A program made the translations under genes and the position numbers. The notes below the pieces were generated by a model. That model made no database searches and was not told the DNA's origin. It worked only from the letters and a program-made list of their open reading frames with translations. From Methylococcaceae bacterium (lineage in GTDB: Bacteria; Pseudomonadota; Gammaproteobacteria; Methylococcales; Methylomonadaceae), in the NCBI GenBank assembly GCA_030627205.1, contig DAOUSN010000025.1:1-38059 (forward strand): a stretch of 38,059 bases of DNA, written 5' to 3'. Shown here one piece after another: positions 8,003-17,482 of this stretch (positions within the stretch are counted from its first letter, which is position 1; each line of letters begins with the position of its first letter).

Positions 8003-9667
8003 TTAAGCCGCTTTTTTTAATGCAGCAGCTAAATCTTCGGCAGGATCGCCATTAGCTTTAAGATCGAATTTATCGACTAAAATAGCTAATACACTTGGGG
8101 TAATAAAAGCGGGAATTGAAGGACCTAAGTGGATGCCACGTATTCCTAATGATAATAAAGTTAATAAAACCGCAACAGCTTTTTGCTCAAACCATGAAAT
8201 CATAAATGATAACGGTAATTCATTAACTTCACATTCAAACGCATCAGCTAAAGCACTAGCAATTTGAATCGCTGAATAAGTATCATTGCATTGACCTATA
8301 TCTAATAAGCGTGGAATGCCGCCAATGTTACCAAAGTCTTGTTCATGAAAACGATATTTCCCACAACCTAATGTTAAAATAATACTATCATCAGGTGTTT
8401 TTTCGGCTAATTCAGTATAATAATTACGTCCAGGAGCAGCACCATCACAGCCTCCAATTAAAAAGAAATGCTTAATTGCGCCACTTTTAACCGCATCAAT
8501 GACTTTATCAGCCACACCTAAAACCGCATGACGACCAAAACCAACCGTTACCGTTTTTTCAGCTTCATCTGTTTTAAATCCCAGCATCGCTGAGGCAATT
8601 TTAATTAACGGAGAAAAGTCATGATTTTCTAAATGTCGAACACCTTGCCATCCTACAGGTCCTGCGGTAAAAATACGTTGTTTATAAGCTGCTGTTGGCT
8701 CAATTAAACAATTAGAAGTCATTAAAATAGGGCCAGGAAAATCGGCAAACTCTTTATTTTGATTTTGCCATGCTCCGCCATAATTACCCACTAAATGCGA
8801 ATAAGATCGCAAGATAGGGTACGCATGAGCAGGTAACATTTCACCGTGTGTATAAATATTAATCCCTTTATCTTTAGTTTGCTCTAATAATTCGTGTAAA
8901 TCTTTTAAATCATGCCCACTTATTAAAATAGCCTTCCCTTTAATAGGCGTTATTCGAGCTTGAGCAGGTTCTTGAACCCCAAAATTACCCGTATTCGCTG
9001 CATCTAATAGCTCCATAACTTTTAAATTAACCGTTCCAATATCCATATTACCTGTTAATAAAGCATCAGCATCTGTTGGGTCAGTACTTAGAAAATCTAA
9101 CGCCTTTTCAATTCCAGCATAAATTACATCATCTTCATAACCTAAAACAAAGGCATGATAAGCATAGGCAGCCGTTCCTTTTAGCCCGTAAATCATCATC
9201 GCTCTTAAACCAATAATATCATCGCCTACAATATCTTGCCCCCGTAATATTGCGCCCCATTGGGCTTGTATTAATAAATCATCTTGACTACTAGCAGGAA
9301 TAAAACTTGCCGACCCTTTTAACACCTCAATGGCTTGACCTTGTTCTGTTGCTACTGTTTCGTAAAGTGTTTTAACTCGCTCACGAATTTCAATGGCTTC
9401 GTGGATTAACTCAACAAAGCGATGAGCATTAAAATTAACATTGGTTAAAGTTGTAAATAACCCATACAAAATAAATTCATCGGCTTTTTTATCGGTTTTA
9501 CCTAAATCACGGGCGCGTTTTCCATATTGAGCAATCCCTTTAATGGCATAAACTAATAAATCTTGTAAATCAGATGTAGTCGCATCTTTACCACAAACGC
9601 CTTTTTCTGTTGAACAACCATCACCGTTTTCTGAGCGAGTAGTTTGGTCGCATTGGTAACAAAACAT
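8003..9667 (-). CDS. hcp: Hybrid cluster protein (hydroxylamine / nitric oxide reductase)
   Basis: The 554-residue Hcp holds a hybrid Fe-S-O cluster. It reduces hydroxylamine in vitro and acts physiologically in NO reduction and S-nitrosylation control. The N-terminal cysteines C3, C6, C18 and C25 have the spacing CX2C-X11-CX6C, the same as in E. coli Hcp, which points to the class that binds a [2Fe-2S] proximal cluster. The hybrid-cluster motifs [27 protein letters not shown] and [10 protein letters not shown] are all present. Its length is normal. It is divergent from norR and preceded by a sigma-54 promoter with upstream NorR-type sites, so induction by NO is strongly suggested. The MmoC-like reductase downstream is the probable redox partner. 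Confidence 0.96.
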   Translation of the reverse strand: MFCYQCDQTTRSENGDGCSTEKGVCGKDATTSDLQDLLVYAIKGIAQYGKRARDLGKTDKKADEFILYGLFTTLTNVNFNAHRFVELIHEAIEIRERVKTLYETVATEQGQAIEVLKGSASFIPASSQDDLLIQAQWGAILRGQDIVGDDIIGLRAMMIYGLKGTAAYAYHAFVLGYEDDVIYAGIEKALDFLSTDPTDADALLTGNMDIGTVNLKVMELLDAANTGNFGVQEPAQARITPIKGKAILISGHDLKDLHELLEQTKDKGINIYTHGEMLPAHAYPILRSYSHLVGNYGGAWQNQNKEFADFPGPILMTSNCLIEPTAAYKQRIFTAGPVGWQGVRHLENHDFSPLIKIASAMLGFKTDEAEKTVTVGFGRHAVLGVADKVIDAVKSGAIKHFFLIGGCDGAAPGRNYYTELAEKTPDDSIILTLGCGKYRFHEQDFGNIGGIPRLLDIGQCNDTYSAIQIASALADAFECEVNELPLSFMISWFEQKAVAVLLTLLSLGIRGIHLGPSIPAFITPSVLAILVDKFDLKANGDPAEDLAAALKKAA

Positions 9668-9753
9668 AGTAAAACCTCTTGAATTATTTAAAATAGTTTA
9701 GCTAAAATTCGTAGAGTAAGCAAAGTTTACTCTCCGCGTCATTTTATAAAGCA

Positions 9754-9770
9754 AGCATTTCTTATGCCAA
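9754..9770 (-). promoter_or_regulatory. Sigma-54 promoter of hcp
   Basis: Read on the minus strand the sequence is TTGGCATAAGAAATGCT. It has the invariant GG (complement of 9767-9768) and GC (complement of 9755-9756) exactly 10 nt apart, as in TGGCAC-N5-TTGCW. The predicted transcript start is near 9743, about 76 nt before the hcp ATG. The neighbouring NorR is a sigma-54 activator, which fits. Confidence 0.8.
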
Positions 9771-9807
9771 TAAAAAATAGTTTAGCTTTCATTAACTTAT
9801 TAATTGC

Positions 9808-9824
9808 GTTGTGTTATTAACAAC
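9808..9824. promoter_or_regulatory. NorR-type enhancer site 1
   Basis: The inverted repeat GTTGT-N7-ACAAC contains the GT-N7-AC core described for NorR. Its centre (9816) is about 73 bp upstream of the predicted hcp transcript start, a normal distance for a sigma-54 enhancer. Confidence 0.7.
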
Positions 9825-9853
9825 GAGTAGAATGGTGTTAATTTAATAACAGA

Positions 9854-9870
9854 GTTGTAAAAATGACAAC
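9854..9870. promoter_or_regulatory. NorR-type enhancer site 2, overlapping the norR start codon
   Basis: This second GTTGT-N7-ACAAC repeat has the same arms as site 1 and a centre 46 bp away. The norR ATG (9863-9865) lies in the spacer, so occupancy could also block norR transcription. Confidence 0.65.
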
Positions 9871-11404
9871 AGATTTATTATTGAAGACGCTAATGAGTTT
9901 AATTAATGACTTATCGCGACAATTATCACCTCAACAACGTTATCAACATTTATTAGAAACCTTAAGAACTTTATTTCCTTGTGATGCCTGTGCGCTACTT
10001 AAGCATGAACCAAATTATCTTGTTCCACTCGCCATTAATGGCTTAAGTGAAGATACCTTAGGTCGACGGTTTTTAATTTCTGAACAACCAAGGTTAGCAA
10101 CGATTTTAAAAAGTCGGGGTTTAATACGTTTTCCTGCTAATTCACCTTTACCAGATCCTTATGATGGACTTATTGATAATGATGAAACTCAACTACATAT
10201 TCATGATTGCATGGGGGTTGCACTTTATATAGATGATAAAATATGGGGAGTTTTAACCTTTGATGCACTTATTCCAGCAACATTTGATGTAATTAATCAA
10301 CAAATGTTACAAACATTTATTGGTTTAACCGAGGCAACCGTTAAAGTCGCAAATTTAATTGTTTCTTTAGAGTCACGAGTTAAACAAGTTGAACAAACTT
10401 TATTAGAAGAAAGCTGTCGTTTGGAAATGATTGGTAATAGTTCACAAATGCAACTATTAAATCATGAAATATCGGTTGTCGCCCACTCAGATTTGTCAGT
10501 ATTAATATTAGGTGAAACAGGGGTAGGTAAAGAGTTAGTTGCACATCAAATACACGCACTTTCTCAGCGGGTTAAAAAAGCAATGGTTTATGTCAATTGT
10601 GCCGCCCTACCTGAGAATATTGCTGAAAGTGAATTATTTGGGCATATAAAAGGGGCTTTTTCAGGGGCAATTGCAGATAGATCAGGAAAATTTGAACTTG
10701 CTGATGGCGGAACTATTTTTTTAGATGAAATTGGAGATTTACCCTTAACCTTACAAGCAAAAATATTACGCACCTTACAAAATGGTGAAATCCAGCGAGT
10801 GGGGAGCGATGCTTATATAAAGGTTAATATTCGGGTAATCGCCGCAACTAATCGGAATTTACAAAAAGGGGTGGTCGAAGGTAATTTTCGGCCTGATTTA
10901 TATCATCGGTTGGCAGTTTATCCTATTTCTGTTCCACCACTTCGAGAACGGGGTAAAGATGTATTGTTACTTTCAGGGTTATTTTTAGAAAAAAATAAAC
11001 AACGCCTTGCTGTACAAGGATTAAGACTTGAGGAGGCGGCTAAACAAGCTTTATTAAATTATCACTGGCCTGGTAATATTCGTGAATTAGAGCATCTTTT
11101 AAGTCGTGCGGCATTAAAAGCAGTTTCTACCACAGAGTCACCCAAAAACATAGTGACCATTCGCTGTCAACATTTAGATATAACTATTAATACCGAAAGC
11201 CTTTCTTTAGCCGTTGATGAATCTAAAGTAGTTGTTATTCCTACTCAAAAAAATCTTAAAATGCAAATAGATGAATTTCAAAGACAATTAATTACTCAAA
11301 AATTAGCTAAATACAAGGGAAATAAGGCAAAAACAGCCTTAGATTTAGGCTTAAATAGAAGTAATTTTCATAGATTATTAAAACGGTTACAAATAGTAAA
11401 ATAA
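9863..11404 (+). CDS. norR: NorR, NO-responsive sigma-54 transcription activator
   Basis: The 513-residue protein has the three NorR domains. The N-terminal GAF domain (about 1-170) aligns closely with E. coli NorR and keeps the residues implicated in the mononuclear iron NO sensor: LPDPYDGL with D98 and D101, C116 and D134. The AAA+ domain has Walker A GETGVGKE (217-224), a sigma-54 contact loop GAFSGA (264-269; usually GAFTGA), Walker B GTIFLDEIGDL and an arginine-finger region. The C-terminus holds a Fis-type helix-turn-helix (KTALDLGLNRSNFHRLLKRL). It is divergent from hcp and its operator sites lie between the two genes. The Thr-to-Ser change in the GAFTGA loop is conservative. It presumably activates hcp in response to NO. 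Confidence 0.94.
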   Translation: MTTDLLLKTLMSLINDLSRQLSPQQRYQHLLETLRTLFPCDACALLKHEPNYLVPLAINGLSEDTLGRRFLISEQPRLATILKSRGLIRFPANSPLPDPYDGLIDNDETQLHIHDCMGVALYIDDKIWGVLTFDALIPATFDVINQQMLQTFIGLTEATVKVANLIVSLESRVKQVEQTLLEESCRLEMIGNSSQMQLLNHEISVVAHSDLSVLILGETGVGKELVAHQIHALSQRVKKAMVYVNCAALPENIAESELFGHIKGAFSGAIADRSGKFELADGGTIFLDEIGDLPLTLQAKILRTLQNGEIQRVGSDAYIKVNIRVIAATNRNLQKGVVEGNFRPDLYHRLAVYPISVPPLRERGKDVLLLSGLFLEKNKQRLAVQGLRLEEAAKQALLNYHWPGNIRELEHLLSRAALKAVSTTESPKNIVTIRCQHLDITINTESLSLAVDESKVVVIPTQKNLKMQIDEFQRQLITQKLAKYKGNKAKTALDLGLNRSNFHRLLKRLQIVK

Positions 11405-11445
11405 TTAGGAAATTATAAGCTGTTAAGGGTGTATTTCTTGAATTG

Positions 11446-11471
11446 AAGTCCAAAACATATTTTTTGGACTT
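11446..11471. terminator. Bidirectional terminator between norR and ccmF
   Basis: A perfect 10-bp inverted repeat (AAGTCCAAAA / TTTTGGACTT) with a 6-nt loop lies between the convergent norR and ccmF genes. Its arms end in A/T runs on both strands. Confidence 0.75.
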
Positions 11472-11492
11472 CCTCATTATATTTAAAGTTTG

Positions 11493-13430
11493 TTAGTTTT
11501 TACGATATCGTTTATCTGCCACTGTTAATAAACCACCTAAAGTCATTAATAACCCTCCTAACCACAACCAACGTACAAAGGGTTTATACTGTATACGCAC
11601 AGCCCACGCGTTGCCTTCTTTATCCAAAGGTTCTCCTAAGGCTACATAGAGGTCTCGCCATAAATTTGGATCAATATCGGCTTCTGTCATCATTGAACGT
11701 TTAACGGTATAACGACGTTTTTCAGGGTTTAATTCAGCAATTAATTCACCATCTTTTGTTACCAATAACGTTCCTTGATCCGCACTATAATTTGCTCCTT
11801 TAACAATTTTCGTGCCTCTAAATTCAAATATGTATCCAGCTAATTCTACTTTATCTCCTTTTTCCATTCGCATATCACGCTCTTGGCTATATACTGAGAC
11901 CAATGTAATACCAATCGCAACAACTACAATGCCTAGATGCGCTAAAATCATCCCGTAATAGCTGAAAGAAAGCTTTGTCAATCGTTCCCAATATGATTTA
12001 CTATGCTGAAATTTACCGATAAACTCTAAACTCATTGTTGAAATAACCCAACAACTTAAGCTAATTCCGATAAAAACTGAAAATTCAAAGCCATCACCGT
12101 AAATAAAAGGAAAAATTAATCCAATAATTAGGCTAATAAGCAATGGTTTCCATAATATTTTCACGATAGCAAGGGGGCTTGTTTGTCGCCATCTGAATGC
12201 CATCGACGCACCCATTGCTAAGGTCATTAACCCCATAATAGGAACAAAAACTGCGTTAAAATAAGGAGGTCCAACAGAAATTTTTCCTCCACCTAGTGCA
12301 TCTAAAAGTAACGGGTATAATGTGCCTAATAGCACTGTCATTGCCATTACCGTTAAAAATACATTATTAATTAAGATTAAGGCTTCACGAGATGTTGTTG
12401 AAAATTGTGCATCACTTTTTACATTAGGCGCTTTGAAGGCATATAACGTTAATGAACCACCGATACTTAAGCATAACAACACTAAAATAAATAAACCACG
12501 TTCAGGGTCAGAGGCAAACGCATGTACTGAGGTTAAAACTCCTGATCGTACTAAAAATGTACCTAATAAACTGAGAGAAAATGCAAAGATAGCTAATAAA
12601 ACTGTCCAGCTTTTAAAAACCCCTCGTTTTTCAGTTGCGGCTAATGAGTGTACTAATGCCGTGCCAACTAACCACGGCATTAATGACGCATTTTCAACAG
12701 GATCCCAAAACCACCAGCCTCCCCAGCCTAATTCATAGTAAGCCCACCAACTTCCTAAAGTAATACCACCGCCTAAAAATGCCCAGGCAATATTTGTCCA
12801 CGGTCTTGACCACCTAGCCCAAGAAGCATCTAAACGTCCTGATAATAACGCGGCAATAGCAAAAGAAAATGCAACTGAAAACCCAACATAGCCCATATAA
12901 AGCATGGGAGGATGAACGATTAATCCAAAATCTTGTAATAAAGGATTTAAATCTTTCCCATCGGCTGGAAATTGTGGCAAATAACGACTAAAAGGGCTGG
13001 AAGTAAATAATAGAAACGCAATAAAACCGACTGCAATCATTCCCATAACAGCAAGAACTCGTGCGAGCATATCTAAAGGTAATGCCCGACTAAAAATACT
13101 CACTGCCAGTGTCCAGCCACTTAAAATAAAAGCCCAAAGTAACAATGATCCTTCATGCCCGCCCCAGATAGCACTAATTTTAAATTGAATGGGTAATTGG
13201 CTATTAGAATTATTAGCTACATAAGCGACAGAAAAATCATCGACGGTAAATGAATAACCAAGGCAAATAAGACTTATACTTAAAAATAAAAACTGTCCAT
13301 TGACTAGTGGTTTAGCATAGTTCATCCATAACTGGTTACTTATGATTGTGCCATAAAGTGGAATAAATGCTAAAAGAGCAGATAAGCAAAGTGAAAGTAT
13401 TAGGGAAAATTCACCAATTTCTGGAATCAT
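11493..13430 (-). CDS. ccmF: Cytochrome c-type biogenesis protein CcmF (heme lyase subunit)
   Basis: The 645-residue polytopic inner-membrane protein belongs to the System I cytochrome c maturation machinery, where CcmF with CcmH attaches heme from holo-CcmE to apocytochrome c. The tryptophan-rich WWD heme-handling motif is at 236-252 ([17 protein letters not shown]). Conserved histidines appear in HPPMLYMG (H173) and after the WWD segment (H261). Many transmembrane helices and a large periplasmic domain near the C-terminus are visible. The length is typical. The start codon overlaps the ccmE stop by 4 bp. ccmG, ccmH and ccmI, which often follow, are not here because a convergent norR lies downstream, so they must be encoded elsewhere. 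Confidence 0.96.
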   Translation of the reverse strand: MIPEIGEFSLILSLCLSALLAFIPLYGTIISNQLWMNYAKPLVNGQFLFLSISLICLGYSFTVDDFSVAYVANNSNSQLPIQFKISAIWGGHEGSLLLWAFILSGWTLAVSIFSRALPLDMLARVLAVMGMIAVGFIAFLLFTSSPFSRYLPQFPADGKDLNPLLQDFGLIVHPPMLYMGYVGFSVAFSFAIAALLSGRLDASWARWSRPWTNIAWAFLGGGITLGSWWAYYELGWGGWWFWDPVENASLMPWLVGTALVHSLAATEKRGVFKSWTVLLAIFAFSLSLLGTFLVRSGVLTSVHAFASDPERGLFILVLLCLSIGGSLTLYAFKAPNVKSDAQFSTTSREALILINNVFLTVMAMTVLLGTLYPLLLDALGGGKISVGPPYFNAVFVPIMGLMTLAMGASMAFRWRQTSPLAIVKILWKPLLISLIIGLIFPFIYGDGFEFSVFIGISLSCWVISTMSLEFIGKFQHSKSYWERLTKLSFSYYGMILAHLGIVVVAIGITLVSVYSQERDMRMEKGDKVELAGYIFEFRGTKIVKGANYSADQGTLLVTKDGELIAELNPEKRRYTVKRSMMTEADIDPNLWRDLYVALGEPLDKEGNAWAVRIQYKPFVRWLWLGGLLMTLGGLLTVADKRYRKN

Positions 13431-13864
13431 TGAGCAACCTCAATTTTTTTCTTCATGGTTTCTGCAATTTCAGGAGGCATATAATTTTCATCATGTTTTG
13501 CTAAAACCTCATCTGCTTGAAAGATACCGTTTGCATCTAATTTTCCTTGAGCAATAATACCTTGCCCTTCACGAAATAAATCAGGCAAAATACCTGTAAA
13601 TACTACTTTAACTTGATTAGCATAATCAGTAAGTTTAAAGCTTACTTGCAGCGATTCTGTTGAACGCTCAACACTGCCTTCAACCACCATTCCACCAGCA
13701 CGCATGCGGATATTTTTAGGGGCATCGCCATTGGTAATTTGTGAAGCAGAGTAAAAGAAATTAATATTTTGGTTTAAAGCAAATAATGTTAAACCAATAG
13801 CGGTACTACTGCCAAAAACAAGGGCTAAAATAATGATTAAGCGTTTTTTTCTTTTTGGGGTCAT
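13427..13864 (-). CDS. ccmE: Cytochrome c maturation heme chaperone CcmE
   Basis: The 145-residue heme chaperone has a basic N-terminus, one membrane anchor (about 8-30) and a periplasmic OB-fold. The covalent heme ligand motif is HDENYMP, with H124 and Y128, as in proteobacterial CcmE. It takes heme exported by CcmABCD and delivers it to CcmF. It overlaps ccmF by 4 bp. A gap of about 240 bp with a long imperfect palindrome separates it from the upstream ccmD, so ccmEF may have its own promoter. Confidence 0.95.
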   Translation of the reverse strand: MTPKRKKRLIIILALVFGSSTAIGLTLFALNQNINFFYSASQITNGDAPKNIRMRAGGMVVEGSVERSTESLQVSFKLTDYANQVKVVFTGILPDLFREGQGIIAQGKLDANGIFQADEVLAKHDENYMPPEIAETMKKKIEVAQ

Positions 13865-14028
13865 AAATCGGTGTTATATTAAATTTAAATAAAATAATTT
13901 GTGATAATAACTATCTTAAGGAATGAGCATGAAATAGCTTGATAGTTCCCAGATTTCGGTGTAAAAATTTATCAAAGATAAACTATAGGTATTTATTATC
14001 AAGTAACTCTATGATTTAGAGTGGTTTT

Positions 14029-14067
14029 GTTGGGTTAATTTTTGCTACGAAAAAAGGCTAACCCAAC
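14029..14067. repeat. Palindromic element between ccmD and ccmE
   Basis: The 9-bp arms GTTGGGTTA (14029-14037) and TAACCCAAC (14059-14067) are perfect complements around a 21-nt loop containing opposed T and A runs. There is no U-run directly after the stem on either strand, so it is not a textbook terminator. Arms of this TTGGGTT/AACCCAA type are common in dispersed REP-like repeats; membership of a family is an inference. Confidence 0.5.
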
Positions 14068-14107
14068 CGATAATATATTTTTAGTGATAATTAAAGAATT
14101 TTAATTA

Positions 14108-14284
14108 TCATTGTTGTTCACGTTTTAACTGACGTTTAGCATTTTTAAAGAATAGCCGTTTATTCATCATAACGGCAATAATATTATAAATAATAATGCT
14201 TAAAAATATGCTGTAACTTAACCAGACATATAAACCATGTTTGCCCATTTGTAAAAAATCAGCGAATGATGCAAAATTTCCCAT
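14108..14284 (-). CDS. ccmD: CcmD, small membrane protein of heme export
   Basis: A short 58-residue ORF starts at 14284 with a good AAAGGAG ribosome site. The product begins MGNFASFADFLQMGKHGLYVW, which matches the CcmD pattern (a short N-terminus, a GxxxxYVW-type segment, one membrane helix, then a basic tail NAKRQLKREQQ). CcmD releases holo-CcmE from the CcmABC complex. It lies upstream of ccmE and ccmF on the same strand. ccmA, ccmB and ccmC are not adjacent, which is unusual for System I operons. Confidence 0.88.
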   Translation of the reverse strand: MGNFASFADFLQMGKHGLYVWLSYSIFLSIIIYNIIAVMMNKRLFFKNAKRQLKREQQ

Positions 14285-14324
14285 TGAAAAACTCCTTTAT
14301 AAAAATAAAGTTTAATAAATAATA

Positions 14325-14627
14325 TTATTTAACCATACTATTTTTAAGAATATACTCGCTTAATTGTTGTAATTTCTCACCTTGAATATTAGGAAATTTA
14401 GGCATCATTAAAGAACCACTTTCTACACGTTGTTGAATATAATCCACATTAGCGTTATCACTATCAAAGCTAAAAATAAACCCCTTGGCATCTTTTTTAT
14501 GGCATTGAGAACAGGCAGTTTGATACATAGATATTCCCGTCTCGTTATCACTGGGGTTATAATCTTTTGAACAACCATTTAAGATAAATAATGTGCTGAT
14601 AATAACTAATAACTGCTTTGTTTTCAT
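14325..14627 (-). CDS. Small c-type cytochrome lipoprotein
   Basis: The 100-residue protein has a lipoprotein signal peptide ending in the lipobox LNGC (Cys19). A single heme attachment motif CSQCH follows near residue 39, and a likely axial Met lies in the MMPKFPNI segment. It is therefore a membrane-anchored periplasmic monoheme cytochrome of the cytochrome c5/c551 type. The start ATG overlaps the pyrC' stop by one base (TAATG) and it precedes ccmD by 40 bp, so it bridges the pyrimidine and ccm genes in one minus-strand run. Its redox partners are unknown. Confidence 0.85.
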   Translation of the reverse strand: MKTKQLLVIISTLFILNGCSKDYNPSDNETGISMYQTACSQCHKKDAKGFIFSFDSDNANVDYIQQRVESGSLMMPKFPNIQGEKLQQLSEYILKNSMVK

Positions 14628-15913
14628 TAGGTTTTTTCCAAAGTGTAAATAAGATTGCCTTTTTGTAATGTATGTATAACACGCCCTTTTAAAGTATGTT
14701 TCCAGAATGGGGTGTTTTTACCAGAACTTAACCAATTTTTATGATTAATTTTCCACTTTTTTTGAGGGTCGAAAATACAGACATCTGCATCATAACCGAT
14801 AGTGAATGAACCTGTTTTTAATCCTAAAATCATGGCTGGTTCTGAGCTTAAACTAGCCAATACATGAGGCAAAGAAAGGATATGGTTTTCAACTAATCTT
14901 AAGGATAAAGGTAACAGAGTTTCTAAAGATGATATTCCTGCTTCTGTTTCTGGGAATGCCCCTAATTTTGCATCTAAATCATGTGGTTGATGGTCAGAAC
15001 AAATTGCATTAATAGTGCCATTTGCTAAAGCTTCTTGTAAGTATTTTTTATCGTCTTTACTACGCAATGGTGGTAAAACATGATAGAAACTATTAAAAGG
15101 TTCTATATCATTTTCAGATAAATGCAATTGATGAATAGCAACATCAGCACTGACATTAAGCCCATATTTTTTGGATTGTTGAATTTTAATCACCGAGCGT
15201 TTACAGCTAATTTGGCTAAAATGTATTTGACAACCAGTGAGTTCAGCGAGTTCTAAGCATTGTGCTACCGCAATCGACTCAGCCGCTTCTGGAATACCTG
15301 GAAGACCATAATGTGTAGCCATAAGTCCTTCGTGAGCACAGCCGTTATGACTTAATGAAACTTCATCGGGACGATAGAAAATCGTTAAATTATGCCCTGC
15401 TGCATATTCCATTGCTCGCCTTAAGATAACTAAATTATCTAAAGGTGCGTTTGCATTACTAACCGCAATACACCCTGCTGATTTTAACGCCACCATTGAA
15501 CTTAATTTATCACCTCTAAGCCCTTGTGTTAACGCTCCAATGGGATAAATATTTGGATAATTAACTTTTTCCGCTTTATCTTTTATGAGTTCAGTGACGG
15601 CTGGGGTATCAATAACGGGTTGTGTATCTGGTGGTAAACATAAAGAAGTAACACCAGCACTAGCCGCTGCCTTAGTTTCAGAGGCAATGGTGGCTTTTTG
15701 AGTCTGCCCAGGTTCTCGAAGACGACAACTTAAATCAATAAACCCAGGGCAAACAATATAATCTTTGGCGTTAATAATTTTATCGGCTTTAAACCCTTTG
15801 GGTTTATTAAATAAAGCGATAATTTTACCACGAGCAATATAAAGTGAGCCTAATTGGTCAATTTTATTAGCATGGTCAATAATTCGACCGTTTTTAATCT
15901 CAATTGTTTTCAT
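14627..15913 (-). CDS. pyrC': Non-catalytic dihydroorotase-like subunit of aspartate carbamoyltransferase
   Basis: The 428-residue protein has the type I dihydroorotase fold but lacks the metal-binding motif. Where active enzymes have D-x-H-x-H-x-R-E-P-G, this one has [10 protein letters not shown] (60-69), so both histidines are replaced (Ser62, Arg64). Other family segments such as CSDHQPHD are kept. This is the state of PyrC'/PyrX in Pseudomonas, an inactive subunit needed to assemble the PyrB holoenzyme. The start overlaps the pyrB stop by 4 bp, as reported for pyrBC' in Pseudomonas. An active pyrC must exist elsewhere. Automated pipelines would probably call it dihydroorotase. Confidence 0.9.
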   Translation of the reverse strand: MKTIEIKNGRIIDHANKIDQLGSLYIARGKIIALFNKPKGFKADKIINAKDYIVCPGFIDLSCRLREPGQTQKATIASETKAAASAGVTSLCLPPDTQPVIDTPAVTELIKDKAEKVNYPNIYPIGALTQGLRGDKLSSMVALKSAGCIAVSNANAPLDNLVILRRAMEYAAGHNLTIFYRPDEVSLSHNGCAHEGLMATHYGLPGIPEAAESIAVAQCLELAELTGCQIHFSQISCKRSVIKIQQSKKYGLNVSADVAIHQLHLSENDIEPFNSFYHVLPPLRSKDDKKYLQEALANGTINAICSDHQPHDLDAKLGAFPETEAGISSLETLLPLSLRLVENHILSLPHVLASLSSEPAMILGLKTGSFTIGYDADVCIFDPQKKWKINHKNWLSSGKNTPFWKHTLKGRVIHTLQKGNLIYTLEKT

Positions 15914-16878
15914 AAGGAAGTTCCTTTTATCTGCATCGCCATTGACATAATCGCCATCCGAACCGCAATTCCATTACTTACTTGTTGTAAAATTAGTGAT
16001 TTATGACCATCAGCAACAGATGAGGCGATTTCTACTCCCCGATTAATCGGTCCAGGGTGCATTACGAGGACATTTTTTTTTGCTAATTTTAATTTTTTTT
16101 CAGTTAAACCAAAACAGTTAAAATATTCATTTTCTGATGCAAGAAAAGCTGAATTCATCCGTTCTTTTTGTAACCGTAACATAATAATAACATCAATATC
16201 ATTAAGTCCTTGTTTCATATCATGATAAGCCTTAACACCTAGTGACTCAATATGAGCAGGTAACAAGGTTTTAGGGGCAATTACACGCACTTCTTTAGCT
16301 CCTAAGGTATTTAAAGCCTGAATTTGTGAGCGTGCTACTCGTGAATGTAAAATATCACCGACAATAGCTATTTTTAATTGACTAAAATTTTTATGATGTT
16401 GCCGAATGGTAAAGACATCTAACATCGCTTGGGTTGGGTGTGCATGTTGTCCATCGCCTGCATTAATAATACTAATATGAGGCGAGGTATGTTGAGCTAT
16501 GAAATGAGCCGCACCACTAAGAGGGTGACGAACGACGAACATATCAACATGCATTGCTTCTAAGGTGTTAATCGTGTCTAACAGACTTTCACCTTTTGAG
16601 GTTGCAGATGTAGCAATATCCATATTAATCACATCAGCTGAAAGTCTGGTAGCCGCTAATTCAAAGGTGGTACGGGTTCTGGTGCTATTTTCAAAAAACA
16701 AATTAACAATTGTTTTACCTCGAAGCAGGGGGAATTTTTGCACTTGTTGTTGTGACATACTGACAAATGATTCAGCAGTGTCTAAAATTTCATTCAGAAT
16801 TTTTGCACTTAAGCCTTCAATAGTTAAAAAGTGTTTTAAGCGTCCTTTGCTATTTAATTGTAAATTTTGATTAATCAT
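15910..16878 (-). CDS. pyrB: Aspartate carbamoyltransferase catalytic subunit
   Basis: The 322-residue ATCase catalyses the committed step of pyrimidine synthesis, joining carbamoyl phosphate and aspartate. The carbamoyl-phosphate loop is [10 protein letters not shown] with S65-R69, the HPTQAMLD segment starts at 147, and a KGES loop follows SATS (about 94-98). It abuts pyrR (pyrR stop at 16879) and overlaps pyrC' by 4 bp. No pyrI regulatory gene is present, consistent with the PyrB-PyrC' dodecamer type of ATCase found in pseudomonads. Confidence 0.97.
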   Translation of the reverse strand: MINQNLQLNSKGRLKHFLTIEGLSAKILNEILDTAESFVSMSQQQVQKFPLLRGKTIVNLFFENSTRTRTTFELAATRLSADVINMDIATSATSKGESLLDTINTLEAMHVDMFVVRHPLSGAAHFIAQHTSPHISIINAGDGQHAHPTQAMLDVFTIRQHHKNFSQLKIAIVGDILHSRVARSQIQALNTLGAKEVRVIAPKTLLPAHIESLGVKAYHDMKQGLNDIDVIIMLRLQKERMNSAFLASENEYFNCFGLTEKKLKLAKKNVLVMHPGPINRGVEIASSVADGHKSLILQQVSNGIAVRMAIMSMAMQIKGTSL

Positions 16879-17397
16879 TTAATTATTACTATCAAAAGCT
16901 TGCAAATGAACCTCTAATGGTTCAGGGCCGGTTAATTTTATTCGTGTTCCTTTAGGTAAAATCAATCCAATTCCTGTGCAATCAGGTTTTAGGGGGATTT
17001 GTTGTCCATCGCGTTCAATTAAAACGGCTAATAAGACTTGATTTGGGCGACCAAAATCGAAGATTTCATTCAATGCTGCGCGAACAGTTCGCCCTGTATA
17101 AAAAACATCGTCCACTAAAATAATATCACGCCCTTCAATGCTAAAGGGAATTTTGCTGGATTTTGTTTGCGGGTGCATTCCAATTTGTGAGAAATCATCA
17201 CGGTAAAAAGAAATATCGAGTAAGGCGAGCGGTTCTTGAATATTAAGACGTTGATGCAATTTTTCTGCAATCCAAACGCCGCCACTGTGAATACCAATCA
17301 TCACTGGGTTTTTTAATTGTCTTTGAGCGACTAATAATTTAAGTTTAAGTTCTAATTTGTCGAGTAGAAGGGGAATATCTAGGTTTTCATCAATCAT
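16879..17397 (-). CDS. pyrR: PyrR bifunctional regulator / uracil phosphoribosyltransferase
   Basis: The 172-residue protein has the phosphoribosyltransferase fold, with the PRPP-binding motif DIILVDDVFYTGRTVRAAL at 91-109. The IHSGGVWIAEKL and ISFYRDDF segments are characteristic of PyrR. In Gram-positive bacteria PyrR binds pyr mRNA; in Pseudomonas it heads the pyrBC' operon and affects its expression. It is first of the pyrR-pyrB-pyrC' run, with no gap before pyrB. I did not find a convincing PyrR-binding leader upstream, so enzymatic salvage and regulation both remain possible. Confidence 0.95.
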   Translation of the reverse strand: MIDENLDIPLLLDKLELKLKLLVAQRQLKNPVMIGIHSGGVWIAEKLHQRLNIQEPLALLDISFYRDDFSQIGMHPQTKSSKIPFSIEGRDIILVDDVFYTGRTVRAALNEIFDFGRPNQVLLAVLIERDGQQIPLKPDCTGIGLILPKGTRIKLTGPEPLEVHLQAFDSNN

Positions 17398-17482
17398 AAA
17401 TTAATTTTTTTAAGGGAGTAAGGCACAAAATTTTATTTGTTCTTCAAGGTTTTTAAAATCATCAGACCCTAAATTACAATTC

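Noticed and set aside
12322-12738. 138-residue plus-strand ORF inside ccmF
   Set aside because: It lies wholly antisense to a well-supported ccmF and shows no domain features.
14627-15913. Active dihydroorotase pyrC
   Set aside because: Both histidines of the metal motif are replaced; the context matches the structural PyrC' subunit.
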